This document shows, one piece after another, positions 1 through 6,532 of a DNA stretch of 16,310 nucleotides. The position numbers and the translations under genes are program-made. The notes below the pieces were generated by a model. That model had not been told where the DNA came from and searched no databases. It saw only the letters and a program-made list of their open reading frames with translations. Numbering within the stretch: position 1 is the first letter of the stretch; every line of letters starts with the position of its first letter. Source of the DNA: Clostridiales bacterium UBA4698 (GTDB lineage Bacteria > Bacillota > Clostridia > TANB77 > UBA1234); assembly GCA_002404755.1 (NCBI GenBank), contig DHKI01000033.1, positions 1 to 16,310 on the forward strand, given 5' to 3'.

Positions 1-23
1 ATTATATGTATCTCTTCATGCAT
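1..23. repeat. Terminal 23-bp direct repeat, left copy
   Basis: Bases 1-23 are identical to bases 16288-16310 in the same orientation. The repeat lies inside Rpn coding sequence and encodes the residues MHEEIHI. It marks either a circular closure or an assembly break in a multicopy gene. Confidence 0.97.
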
Positions 24-470
24 AAAATGCCCTTTTATTCCGCTATTTACTTCTTGCATCTGCCATTTTGTATGATACTTTTCGGTGTCTTCATATACAT
101 TTTCACCCAATATCCATATTCCTATTGTTCTTCTGGCTTTCATATAGTCTTTGCCTTTTTCTACTGTTGTTTGATAGATTCTTGACCAATATTCTAAGCA
201 TCTTTCTTCTGAAAAGCCTCTTTTATTTAGCTGTATTTCTATATTTACTTCTGTTTTGTTATCTAGTCTTGCTCTTACATCTAATCTTACACCTTTTTCT
301 TTTATTGTTTCTGCTAATACTTCTGTTTGCAGATCTACTGTTACTTGTTCTATCTTCTCTTCTAGTATTGCCTCTAAGAACTTTTTTAATATCTCTTCAT
401 TTCCTTTTGTTCCAAATATTTTCTTGAAGATATAATCGTTTTGTGGGGTTTTATATGCTATGTTTGTCAT
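1..470 (-). CDS. Rpn-family recombination-promoting nuclease, N-terminal part (cut by window edge)
   Basis: The reading frame starts at ATG 470 behind an AAAGGA ribosome binding site and runs off the left edge after 156 codons. It opens with TPQNDYIFKKIFG, the hallmark start of Rpn/PD-(D/E)XK transposase-like proteins. The catalytic pattern is visible as RLDVRARLD (D64) followed by VNIEIQ (E78, Q80). Rpn proteins in E. coli are DNA endonucleases that promote RecA-independent recombination, and some act in phage defence. The missing C-terminal half matches what is found at the other end of the window (15870-16310). The last 23 bases here are identical to the last 23 of the window, and joining them gives a continuous 295-residue protein. 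Family assignment is firm; which copy the missing half belongs to is not known. Confidence 0.9.
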   Translation of the reverse strand, partial: MTNIAYKTPQNDYIFKKIFGTKGNEEILKKFLEAILEEKIEQVTVDLQTEVLAETIKEKGVRLDVRARLDNKTEVNIEIQLNKRGFSEERCLEYWSRIYQTTVEKGKDYMKARRTIGIWILGENVYEDTEKYHTKWQMQEVNSGIKGHFMHEEIHI

Positions 471-473
471 ATT

Positions 474-578
474 TTATTTTTCCTTTCTTTTTTGAGGGAT
501 TTCTGGCGGTTTGCCATTAGAATTTTTAGATTATTTTGAAAATAACTCTATTATTTTTTTATCGCTTTAATTGCTCAT
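474..578 (-). other. Interrupted in-frame leader upstream of the Rpn gene
   Basis: An ATG at 578 sits 6 bases behind a good AAGGTG ribosome binding site. It is in the same frame as the Rpn start at 470. The reading is MSN, stop, SDKKIIELFSK, stop, SKNSNGKPPEIPQKRKEK, stop, then two codons to the Rpn ATG. All three stops are TAA, one base from AAA (Lys), and the surrounding Lys-rich stretches look protein-like. It may be a decayed small gene or a decayed N-terminal extension. The evidence is weak, and the region may simply be the 5' leader of the Rpn gene. Confidence 0.25.
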
Positions 579-645
579 TTTAATCACCTTCTTTTAGCAC
601 TTGGCTATTCAACTGCCTTGATTATAGATTTTTTATTTTTCTTGT

Positions 646-684
646 TTGGAAATTATCGTAATGATTTTTACGATATAAGAAAAA
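646..684. repeat. 39-bp direct repeat bounding the AbiE cassette, copy 1
   Basis: This is identical over 39 bp to 2223-2261 and in the same orientation. It contains a perfect 8-bp dyad, TATCGTAA at 654-661 and TTACGATA at 668-675, separated by 6 bp. That is the architecture of a tyrosine-recombinase (dif-like) site or of a repressor operator. This copy lies 13 bp downstream of the abiEii stop codon. Confidence 0.95.
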
Positions 685-697
685 AAGATTTTAATAA

Positions 698-1531
698 TTA
701 TAAAATTGATGTTATAAAATATAAGGACTCGAACAAGTCTTTATATTTTACTCTATCTGCGTATATAGCATTTTTTTGATAGTTTATCCAGAGATTTTCC
801 ATATCTTTATCTTTTTTTATTTCTGCAATAGTTTCTTGTATTTTTATAACATCAATTTCTGTTTTTCTATGTTTAAAAGTGTTCTTTATTGCTGTTCTTA
901 AATTTTCAATATTGATTATATCTTTATTTTTAGATATTAAAATATAAATATCATAAAAGTCCTTCATTCTAGTGTTTAATATTCCCCTCATAATAATAGT
1001 TTGATACTTTTCTGCAATTACAGTTTCAATTGTATATGCTAATATAGATATTTTTTTGTTTTCAAAGATACTCTTATAATTATATTCTATTTCTTTTGGT
1101 GTTATTCTATCTCCTGTCGTTATTTCTATTGCTAAATGTACTTTTAAATTTTCCATCGTAGCCATTATATCGACTTTGAAGCCACCATATTCATCATCTT
1201 CTCTAATATCTTTTATATCTAAAATTTTAAATACTACATTATCTCTTAAATCAATGCTTAATATTTCATTTAATATACTTTCTATGTTTCCCTTTTCTAG
1301 TAGCATACTTTTTAGTGTTGTATCCATATCTTTAGTGGTTCTTTCCGCATCTCCTATAATTGAAGATAGGAGTAATCCACCTTTTAAGATTATGTTGCTT
1401 TTGTACTTACTCTTAGATATTCTTTCTAGTATTTTTTCAAAAAAGAACATCTGATATAATTGGCCTGATAATGCACTGTTTCCCCTTGCTTTCTTTGCTA
1501 TAATGTTTCTTAATTTATTTTTGTTTACTAT
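698..1531 (-). CDS. abiEii: AbiEii toxin (nucleotidyltransferase), apparent AUA start
   Basis: This is the toxin of a type IV AbiE system, a nucleotidyltransferase-like protein that blocks growth and gives abortive-infection phage resistance. The fold signature is visible: ILKGGLLL, then TTKDMDTTL (the DxD metal site), later IAEKYQ and RMKDFYDIY, which are conserved AbiEii motifs. The first ATG in frame is at 1450, but homology-like sequence continues 27 codons upstream (NKNKLRNIIAKKARG, then GQLYQ), and family members need this helix. No ATG, GTG or TTG occurs in frame before an upstream stop. An ATA codon at 1531-1529 lies 8 bases after a GGAG at 1543-1540, which would give 277 residues overlapping the abiEi stop codon. 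AUA initiation would keep toxin levels low. A conservative alternative is 698-1450 (250 residues), possibly N-terminally truncated. Confidence 0.85.
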   Translation of the reverse strand: MVNKNKLRNIIAKKARGNSALSGQLYQMFFFEKILERISKSKYKSNIILKGGLLLSSIIGDAERTTKDMDTTLKSMLLEKGNIESILNEILSIDLRDNVVFKILDIKDIREDDEYGGFKVDIMATMENLKVHLAIEITTGDRITPKEIEYNYKSIFENKKISILAYTIETVIAEKYQTIIMRGILNTRMKDFYDIYILISKNKDIINIENLRTAIKNTFKHRKTEIDVIKIQETIAEIKKDKDMENLWINYQKNAIYADRVKYKDLFESLYFITSIL

Positions 1532-2121
1532 AAAATCATCTCCATATATTCTTTCATTTTCTTTTCTATTTTTAATTCTTTTGCATACTTCATAAGCTTA
1601 TATAGATTTTTATTACTACTCTTTATATAATTCTTAAGAGCTTTCGAAAAAATTTCCATATCCATATTTTTTCTATTTTTGACCATATCACATATCGTTC
1701 TTTCTTTATCATAGACTCTTATTTGCATTCCAAAAGGAGAAGTAATCTCTGTTTTCCCTAGGTTCAGAATAGAATCTTTAACAAAATGCAAATTTACATT
1801 TTTATTTTTTCTTAAACTTCCACCATAATAATATGGAACAGTAACATCAAAAACTAATGGTGCTCTATCTGATAAATTATGCAAATACAATGCCGTATTC
1901 ATAGAAAAAATTGCTCTTTTGCTTATTGATATTATTTTATAGTATTCATCTACACTATAATTCACTAACCCATAATATCCTCGCGAAATTCTGCTTATTT
2001 GTTTTCTGTCCATTAGTTTTGTCAAAAAATATCTATTGATATTATTCGAATCCAATTCCTTTGTTGTAATATAGCCTCCGTTATTTTTCATTATTTTTAA
2101 AATTTTTTCATAATTATCCAT
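1528..2121 (-). CDS. abiEi: AbiEi antitoxin (winged-helix transcriptional repressor)
   Basis: This is the cognate antitoxin of the AbiE pair. AbiEi proteins bind inverted repeats in their own promoter and neutralise the toxin without a stable complex. The N-terminal stretch DNYEKILKIMKNNGGYITTKELDS is the winged-helix domain, followed by ISRGYYGL, typical of the AbiEi_4/transcriptional-regulator family. The C-terminal part (SMNTALYLHNLSDRAP, then ERTICDMVKNRK) is the conserved antitoxin domain. An upstream ATG at 2163 lacks a ribosome binding site and sits very close to the presumed promoter, so I prefer the ATG at 2121, 10 bases from AAAGGA; an ATG at 2130 is possible. It precedes and overlaps abiEii by a few bases, the usual antitoxin-first order. 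Confidence 0.88.
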   Translation of the reverse strand: MDNYEKILKIMKNNGGYITTKELDSNNINRYFLTKLMDRKQISRISRGYYGLVNYSVDEYYKIISISKRAIFSMNTALYLHNLSDRAPLVFDVTVPYYYGGSLRKNKNVNLHFVKDSILNLGKTEITSPFGMQIRVYDKERTICDMVKNRKNMDMEIFSKALKNYIKSSNKNLYKLMKYAKELKIEKKMKEYMEMIL

Positions 2122-2164
2122 TTCCTTCATTTCCTTTCTTAATGAAATTTTAATATTTTTCATT

Positions 2165-2205
2165 AAGTTTGTAAACTATTTTATAAAATTATCTAGATAA
2201 ATCAA
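2165..2205 (-). promoter_or_regulatory. abiE promoter region with palindromic operators
   Basis: Reading on the minus strand, a TATAAA at 2185-2180 can serve as a -10 box. Two perfect 12-bp palindromes overlap it: TTATCTAGATAA at 2189-2200 and ATTTTATAAAAT at 2178-2189. A third dyad, AGTTT-GT-AAACT, lies just downstream at about 2166-2177. AbiEi antitoxins are known to autoregulate through promoter inverted repeats, so these are the natural operator candidates. The -35 box is not clear. Confidence 0.45.
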
Positions 2206-2222
2206 AAAACTGCTTTTCTCAA

Positions 2223-2261
2223 TTGGAAATTATCGTAATGATTTTTACGATATAAGAAAAA
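2223..2261. repeat. 39-bp direct repeat bounding the AbiE cassette, copy 2
   Basis: This is identical to 646-684. It lies just upstream of the abiE promoter, so the two copies frame the operon and nothing else. Its A-rich end also supplies the T-tract of the minus-strand terminator at 2262-2288. Confidence 0.95.
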
Positions 2262-2288
2262 GATGGTCAAGTTTTGTCCTTAACCATC
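2262..2288 (-). terminator. Rho-independent terminator upstream of abiE
   Basis: On the minus strand, GATGGTTAAG and CTTGACCATC form a 10-bp stem (one G-U pair) with a 7-base loop, followed by TTTTTCTT. It would stop transcripts from the small membrane gene before they enter abiE. Confidence 0.75.
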
Positions 2289-2383
2289 CTAAATATATAT
2301 TACTCTTTTTTAATTGTCAAACATCTTCGCTCGACATTTTTCGACTTTTTGTTTTTACACTATGGCTTTCATGCTATGCCATT

Positions 2384-2622
2384 TTAACCTTGCATTGCTT
2401 TTGCTATTTTTTCTTCTACTCCTTTTGCAATGTCTTCATTTTCTATATCTGAATCAATTTCTTCTACGCTTTTTAACACTTCTTCAAGATTTACTTTTTC
2501 ATTAAGTGGTTTGCTTACAATTATTGATGGTCCTTTCTTGTTTAATATTAGTGATACAACAATGATGACACTGACAATTCCTATTACTAAAACACCAATT
2601 GATATAATTTTTTCTTATTCAT
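2384..2622 (-). pseudogene. Small membrane-anchored protein, frameshifted in an A6 run
   Basis: The downstream frame encodes IISIGVLVIGIVSVIIVVSL, a single transmembrane helix, followed by a hydrophilic acidic tail (LEEVLKSVEEIDSDIENED) ending AKAMQG. The only sensible start, ATG 2622 (MNKKK), is in another frame. One extra A in the six-A run at 2613-2608 would join them into a 79-residue protein with an N-in membrane anchor and a soluble tail of about 50 residues. A good minus-strand promoter lies 40 bases upstream and a terminator lies downstream, so this is a real transcription unit. It may be a decayed gene, a consensus error in a homopolymer, or a case of slippage on AAA AAA. I do not recognise a family. 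Confidence 0.5.
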
Positions 2623-2660
2623 TTGCGTTTTCACATCCTCTTATTTTGCCTTTCTTTTTT

Positions 2661-2690
2661 ATTATAACATTAACATTTTTCTTTAATCAA
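2661..2690 (-). promoter_or_regulatory. Promoter of the small membrane-protein gene
   Basis: Minus strand: -35 TTGATT at 2690-2685, an 18-bp spacer, and a perfect -10 TATAAT at 2666-2661. Confidence 0.6.
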
Positions 2691-2751
2691 CAATTCAACA
2701 TTTAAGTTTGTCTATTTTTTTGTTTTATTAAGTAACAAAATTTTATACAAA

Positions 2752-2790
2752 ATCCTCCCAAATATATTTATACATTATATTTGAGAGGAT
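2752..2790. repeat. 15-bp inverted repeat hairpin
   Basis: The arms at 2752-2766 and 2776-2790 pair at 14 of 15 positions around a 9-base loop. The right arm carries GAGAGGAT, the possible ribosome binding site of the short ORF at 2799, so on the plus strand the hairpin would hide it. On the minus strand the stem is followed by TTTTGT and could act as a weak terminator. Confidence 0.6.
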
Positions 2791-2798
2791 GAAGGTTT

Positions 2799-2979
2799 AT
2801 GACAAATGGCATAAGTAGAATAATGTTCGAAAATGAGCAATACCGAGTTTTTTGACATAAAACTTGACATTGCCCATATAATTGTAGGTAAAGGAAATCC
2901 GCATAAGCGGTTAGCCGAAATTTTGTTTAATAATCGCCGTTCCGGTCAAGAACAGGGCGATTATTTTCGTTTAAAAAAC
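2799..2979 (+). pseudogene. Short ORF remnant of foreign-looking composition
   Basis: An ATG at 2799 behind GAGAGGA gives MTNGISRIMFENEQYRVF and stops just after a six-T run (2848-2853). Dropping one T continues the frame as DIKLDIAHIIVGKGNPHKRL and then AEILFNNRRSGQEQGDYFRL. Codons such as CCG, CGG, GCC, CGC and CGT are used here but are scarce in the neighbouring genes. The reading then passes directly into the terminator hairpin without a stop, so the true 3' end is unclear. I do not recognise a family. It may be a relic of a mobile element rather than a working gene. Confidence 0.3.
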
Positions 2980-3006
2980 AAAAGCCCGAAGAAATTCGGG
3001 CTTTTT
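2980..3006. terminator. Bidirectional Rho-independent terminator
   Basis: AAAAGCCCGAA and TTCGGGCTTTT form a perfect 11-bp stem with a GAAA loop. It lies immediately after the glycosyltransferase stop codon on the minus strand and works symmetrically for plus-strand transcripts. Confidence 0.9.
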
Positions 3007-3007
3007 G

Positions 3008-4348
3008 TTACATTTGTTTTGCTAATTTTTGTTTTGCCGCGTTATGCAAAATATTTATTTCTTTGTCTGTTGTGTATGTTGTGATTGTTGTATCCACTCC
3101 ATCTACTATTGTAGCTGTTCCGTGTATTTCTTCTTCTGCTAGTTTTTCTAATTTTACTTTTTCTTTTGCTTTTGCTTTTGCAGCTTTTATTGTTTCTTTA
3201 TATACGTTCATTGTGCTCTTGCTAATTGTTTCCCAGTTGAATTCTTTTATTACTTTTGTTCTTGCGTTTTCTGCCATTTGCTTGCATAAGTCATCGTTAT
3301 ACAATGCTTCGATTATTGAATCTGCAAGTGAATTTGGATTTCCCGCATATGATTTTAATCCATCTATTCCATGTGATACTATTTCATTCAATCCACCTGC
3401 ATCAGATACAACGGTTGCTGCTCCTGATAGCATTCCTTCCAATGCAACTATTCCGAATGGCTCATACAAACTTGGGAATGTTGCTATATCTATTGCCTTG
3501 TACATCTTTGTTATTTGAACATCATTTAAGTATCCTGTGAAGTATACCTTGTTTGATATTCCAAGGTAATCTGCCAAGCCTTTTAATTCATCTAGGCATG
3601 GACCTCTACCAGCTATTACAAATTTTACATTAGGGTAATTTGATATAATCTTTGGTGCTGCATTTAACAAAACTTGTATTCCTTTTTCGTTTACTATTCT
3701 TCCAGCAAAGAATACGATTTTTTCATTATCTGCTGCATAATTTCTTCTGAATTCCCAATCTCTTTCTTGTCCATCGAATTTATTTACATTTATTCCATTT
3801 GGTACAACATGTATATTCTCATATGGCTTTCCGAACAAATTGCTTATCTCGTTTTTCATAAACATACTATTGCATATAACGTTTCCAGCTTCGTATGTTA
3901 ACATCCACTCAACATCGTTTACATAGCCTTGTGATCTGTTGTGTATTCCTTTATTTCTTCCACTTTCTGTTGCGTGTATTGTTGCAACTAGTGGCATTTT
4001 ATATGTTCTTTTTAGTGTTCTTGCAGCATATGCAACTAGCCAATCATGTGCGTGCAAAACATCAAATTTTCCATATTCCTTAATTACATCTGCAGCTCTT
4101 TCAATCATGCAGAAATTAAGTTGCATTACCCAATCTATTAAGTTGTTTGCGTTGATTGGATAGTTAGTTACTCTGTGTACAAATACTGGTCCGTCTTTTT
4201 CAAATTCTTTCGTTTCTCCTTCTTGATATGTTATAACGTGTACTTCATGCCCTTGTGCAGCAAAAGCATGTGAAAGATCATGAACGACTCTCGCAATACC
4301 TCCAACTATTCTTGGTGGGTATTCCCACGAAAGCATCATTATTCTCAT
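3008..4348 (-). CDS. Glycogen/starch synthase-like glycosyltransferase (GT4-type)
   Basis: This is a 446-residue cytoplasmic retaining glycosyltransferase with two Rossmann domains. The N-terminal starch-synthase domain shows SWEYPPRIVGGIARVVHDLS (residues 7-26), the donor/acceptor loop of this group, and HAHDW (99-103). The C-terminal domain shows VVPNGIN, FFAGRIVNEKG with the nucleotide-sugar contacts R217 and K222, and EPFGIVALE, the E-x7-E pair (E296, E304). This combination is typical of GlgA/GlgM-like GT4 enzymes that extend alpha-1,4-glucans from a nucleotide-glucose donor. The exact donor and acceptor cannot be read from sequence. The start ATG is 9 bases after AAAGGGG. Residues 385-446 form an extra Lys- and Ala-rich, Thr-containing tail beyond the fold. 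It stands alone with its own promoter and terminator. Confidence 0.85.
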   Translation of the reverse strand: MRIMMLSWEYPPRIVGGIARVVHDLSHAFAAQGHEVHVITYQEGETKEFEKDGPVFVHRVTNYPINANNLIDWVMQLNFCMIERAADVIKEYGKFDVLHAHDWLVAYAARTLKRTYKMPLVATIHATESGRNKGIHNRSQGYVNDVEWMLTYEAGNVICNSMFMKNEISNLFGKPYENIHVVPNGINVNKFDGQERDWEFRRNYAADNEKIVFFAGRIVNEKGIQVLLNAAPKIISNYPNVKFVIAGRGPCLDELKGLADYLGISNKVYFTGYLNDVQITKMYKAIDIATFPSLYEPFGIVALEGMLSGAATVVSDAGGLNEIVSHGIDGLKSYAGNPNSLADSIIEALYNDDLCKQMAENARTKVIKEFNWETISKSTMNVYKETIKAAKAKAKEKVKLEKLAEEEIHGTATIVDGVDTTITTYTTDKEINILHNAAKQKLAKQM

Positions 4349-4392
4349 TATACAAATCCCCTTTCATTTTTTCGTTTGTTATCAGTAATATC

Positions 4393-4421
4393 ATTGTATA
4401 TTAGTGCAAAAAAAATGTAAA
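4393..4421 (-). promoter_or_regulatory. Promoter of the glycosyltransferase gene
   Basis: Minus strand: -35 TTTACA at 4421-4416, a 17-bp spacer, and -10 TACAAT at 4398-4393, about 45 bases upstream of the start codon. Confidence 0.65.
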
Positions 4422-4580
4422 CAATTTTCGATAAATTTTTTCACTATTTTTTCACATGTTATTGTAACGTTTTTTAGAATATATAATCTCTATCTTATTA
4501 ATTGAATCATTTATATGTTGCCCACCAATCAGTAATGAATTTACTGTTTAATATCAAAAGAAAAACGCAATACTATTAAT

Positions 4581-5603
4581 TTATTTTTGATAATACTCTC
4601 TATACAATTTACTTGTATAACTTATATTTTTATTTTTTGCTAATCTACCAACTATAAAACTCATAGGTATCTTATTTTTTTCGGATATTATTTTAATACT
4701 TTTCTCATTTAGATTAGCTTCTAAAATTTGTTTCCAAACATCATCATCTATCATCATTTTTAATGCAAAATCGTCTGCCTTTTTTTCTTTTTCTTCACTA
4801 CCATCAATAATTACTTTGCTTTTCCCCTCATTATAATCAGATTTGCAATGTCCTAATTCATGAAATAATTCAAAGAAAAAAGATTCCTTTCCTGCATAAT
4901 TATCAGTTATATAAATTGCTGGCTTTTTGCCTTTTACTTTAAAACATCCTCTTACCTTAGTTCCTGTCATCGCCTTTTCAACAGCAAAATAAATTCCATA
5001 TCTGTTCAGTATTTTCTTTATTTCTTCAACGTCCATCTTATGGCTATATGCATAATCCTTCAAATCTTTTACTAAAAACAAAAGATTATAACTGTTATAA
5101 TCACTAACCACTTGCTCTTTCACAACTTCATCGCAATGTGCAATCCACAAAGCAAGTTTGTTAAAATTATTTCCTGTCTTCTTAAACAAAACTTGTTCTT
5201 CTAATTTAGATAAAACACTAAAATCTTTTATTTTCAAGAAGTCCAAAATATCTATGCACATTTGAAGTGAATCAGTTTCATCTTTGAAATTCACCCAAGA
5301 AATCTTTTTTAGTTCATTTATGCAATATTCTTCTGACAATATTTTTTTAACGTTTTTTATATCTCCATACTGGTCTAAAATACCCTCTTTAAGTTTTTTG
5401 GTATTCTCAACATTTATTATAAAGCTTGAATCTATTCCTGTTAATCTTTCAATATTAGCAGCCATTTCTAAAGTTATATTTGCTTTCCCGTTTAACAATT
5501 CATTAATGTGTTTTTGAGTTATTCCCATTCTAAGTGCAAATTCACTCTGCGAAATATTATGAAACTCTAAATAATCTTTTAAATACTTTCCAAAATATAT
5601 CAT
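4581..5603 (-). CDS. HigA-type antitoxin fused to ImmA/IrrE metallopeptidase
   Basis: The N-terminal XRE helix-turn-helix (about residues 8-60: ISQSEFALRMGITQKHINEL, then LNGKANITLEMAANIERLTG) is of the HigA/VapI kind. After a linker, the C-terminal half is an ImmA/IrrE-family zinc peptidase with ELFHELGHCKSDY, in which H248, E249 and H252 form the HExxH site. It is followed by EKEKKADDFALKMM, which supplies the third metal ligand in this family. ImmA peptidases cleave XRE repressors, so one chain here carries both a DNA-binding domain and a protease of the type that removes such domains. The start is taken at ATG 5603, 7 bases after GGAGAGG; a longer form from 5624 has no better site. It overlaps or abuts the upstream toxin gene and is co-transcribed with it. 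Confidence 0.87.
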   Translation of the reverse strand: MIYFGKYLKDYLEFHNISQSEFALRMGITQKHINELLNGKANITLEMAANIERLTGIDSSFIINVENTKKLKEGILDQYGDIKNVKKILSEEYCINELKKISWVNFKDETDSLQMCIDILDFLKIKDFSVLSKLEEQVLFKKTGNNFNKLALWIAHCDEVVKEQVVSDYNSYNLLFLVKDLKDYAYSHKMDVEEIKKILNRYGIYFAVEKAMTGTKVRGCFKVKGKKPAIYITDNYAGKESFFFELFHELGHCKSDYNEGKSKVIIDGSEEKEKKADDFALKMMIDDDVWKQILEANLNEKSIKIISEKNKIPMSFIVGRLAKNKNISYTSKLYREYYQK

Positions 5604-5616
5604 CTGACATCCTCTC

Positions 5617-5943
5617 CTATCCATTTCCGTAATGTTTATCGTCTATTTCCTCTAATTCTATCTCTACGATTTCTTCCAGTACATATGGATAAATTCCAAC
5701 AGGGCTCATATACATTCGTAATTTACTATTTACTCTTGCAGTATATATTTCCTTTAAATCACCTTTTTTCTTTTCTATATTGTACACTATAGATAATGGA
5801 TTTTGCATTAATTCTTTCATATTCTTACTTTGCATAAGCAAACTTTCAATTGCTTCAATTGTTGATTCTTCTATCTGTTTATGCTTATTTTTTATTTTCT
5901 TTTGTACATCTTTTATATATGTCTTTGTCTTTATTACTTTCAA
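5617..5943 (-). CDS. RelE/HigB-like toxin
   Basis: This 108-residue basic protein has the RelE/ParE/HigB core: an N-terminal helical hairpin (KDVQKKIKNKHKQIEESTIE), then IEKKKGDLKEIYTARVNSKL and RMYMSPVGIYPYVLEEIVEI. Such toxins are usually ribosome-dependent mRNA nucleases. The start is a TTG at 5943, preceded by AAGGAGGAG, and no ATG alternative fits. It is the first gene of the operon and the antitoxin follows, the higBA order. A perfect sigma-A promoter and a palindrome over the transcription start indicate autoregulation by the HigA domain. Confidence 0.8.
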   Translation of the reverse strand: MKVIKTKTYIKDVQKKIKNKHKQIEESTIEAIESLLMQSKNMKELMQNPLSIVYNIEKKKGDLKEIYTARVNSKLRMYMSPVGIYPYVLEEIVEIELEEIDDKHYGNG

Positions 5944-5961
5944 TCAACGCTCCTCCTTGGT

Positions 5962-6002
5962 TAAGTTAACTTATTATAACATGTTGGGTTATAGTATGTC
6001 AA
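5962..6002 (-). promoter_or_regulatory. higBA promoter with palindromic operator
   Basis: Minus strand: -35 TTGACA at 6002-5997, 18-bp spacer, -10 TATAAT at 5978-5973. The perfect 12-bp palindrome TAAGTTAACTTA (5962-5973) lies exactly over the expected transcription start, a natural HigA binding site. Confidence 0.75.
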
Positions 6003-6079
6003 TAATACACATTTCATTTTTTTGAATATATAATCTCCCTCTTTTTCGTGTTAAAATATTATTGAAAGGGGGAATTCAT

Positions 6080-6532
6080 ATGATGTTAGATAAGTATCAT
6101 GGAATCGTAACAAATGACAAAGTATCAAAGAAGCAGTCTATTTTACAAATGATAAAAAATAAGATTTCCACTATTCAAAGTAGCAATACTCAAATCACAA
6201 AAGATGATAAGAAAATTCCTGCAGACATGACTCCCCGTACGATTTGGGAGATTGGTTACGACATTTTAAAAACTAAGCATGATGCTAATGTCATCACGGA
6301 CAACACCTACATAAGAGAAGGAAATTACAACTTTCATATGCTTAGACATACATATGCCACACGTTGTATTGAGGCAGGTGTGCCAATTGCTGTGTTACAA
6401 AAACTTTTAGGACATACCGACATTTCCACAACTATCAATACATACACAACGATTTTTAACAAATACACAAAAAGTGAACTGAGGAAAGTCGCAAATTACA
6501 ATAAAGCACATAACTTAATCGAAAAGGACTAA
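6080..6532 (+). pseudogene. Tyrosine recombinase/integrase, C-terminal fragment
   Basis: The second half carries the catalytic end of a phage or Tn916-type integrase: FHMLRHTYATRCIEAGVPIA contains the H-x-L-R motif, LQKLLGHTDIS the second conserved His, and TTINTYTTIF the nucleophilic Tyr. The core-binding domain and the first catalytic Arg are missing, since family members are usually 300-400 residues and this has 151. The first 75 or so residues (MMLDKYHGIVTNDKVSKKQS onward) do not look like an integrase. The start is ATG 6080, 7 bases after AAAGGGGG, and a TATAAT lies at 6029-6034, so the fragment may still be expressed. It is most likely a relic of an integrated element, and recombinase activity is not expected. 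Confidence 0.8.

Noticed and set aside
68..427. Plus-strand ORF rich in Leu and Phe opposite the Rpn gene
   Set aside because: It is a shadow of the minus-strand gene in AT-rich DNA, with no ribosome binding site. The same holds for the plus-strand ORFs opposite abiE, the glycosyltransferase, spoIVA and the bspA-like gene.
2833..3084. Plus-strand ORF starting MSNTEFFDIK and running to 3084
   Set aside because: It runs straight through a strong terminator hairpin into the antisense of the glycosyltransferase. Only the upstream part was kept, as a remnant.
4477..6037. A 14-bp direct repeat (GAATATATAATCTC) on both sides of the second toxin-antitoxin operon
   Set aside because: It is tempting as a cassette boundary, but a rough estimate for AT-rich DNA of this length gives several 14-bp matches by chance, and it contains a TATAAT-like core. 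Unlike the 39-bp repeat it is not significant alone.
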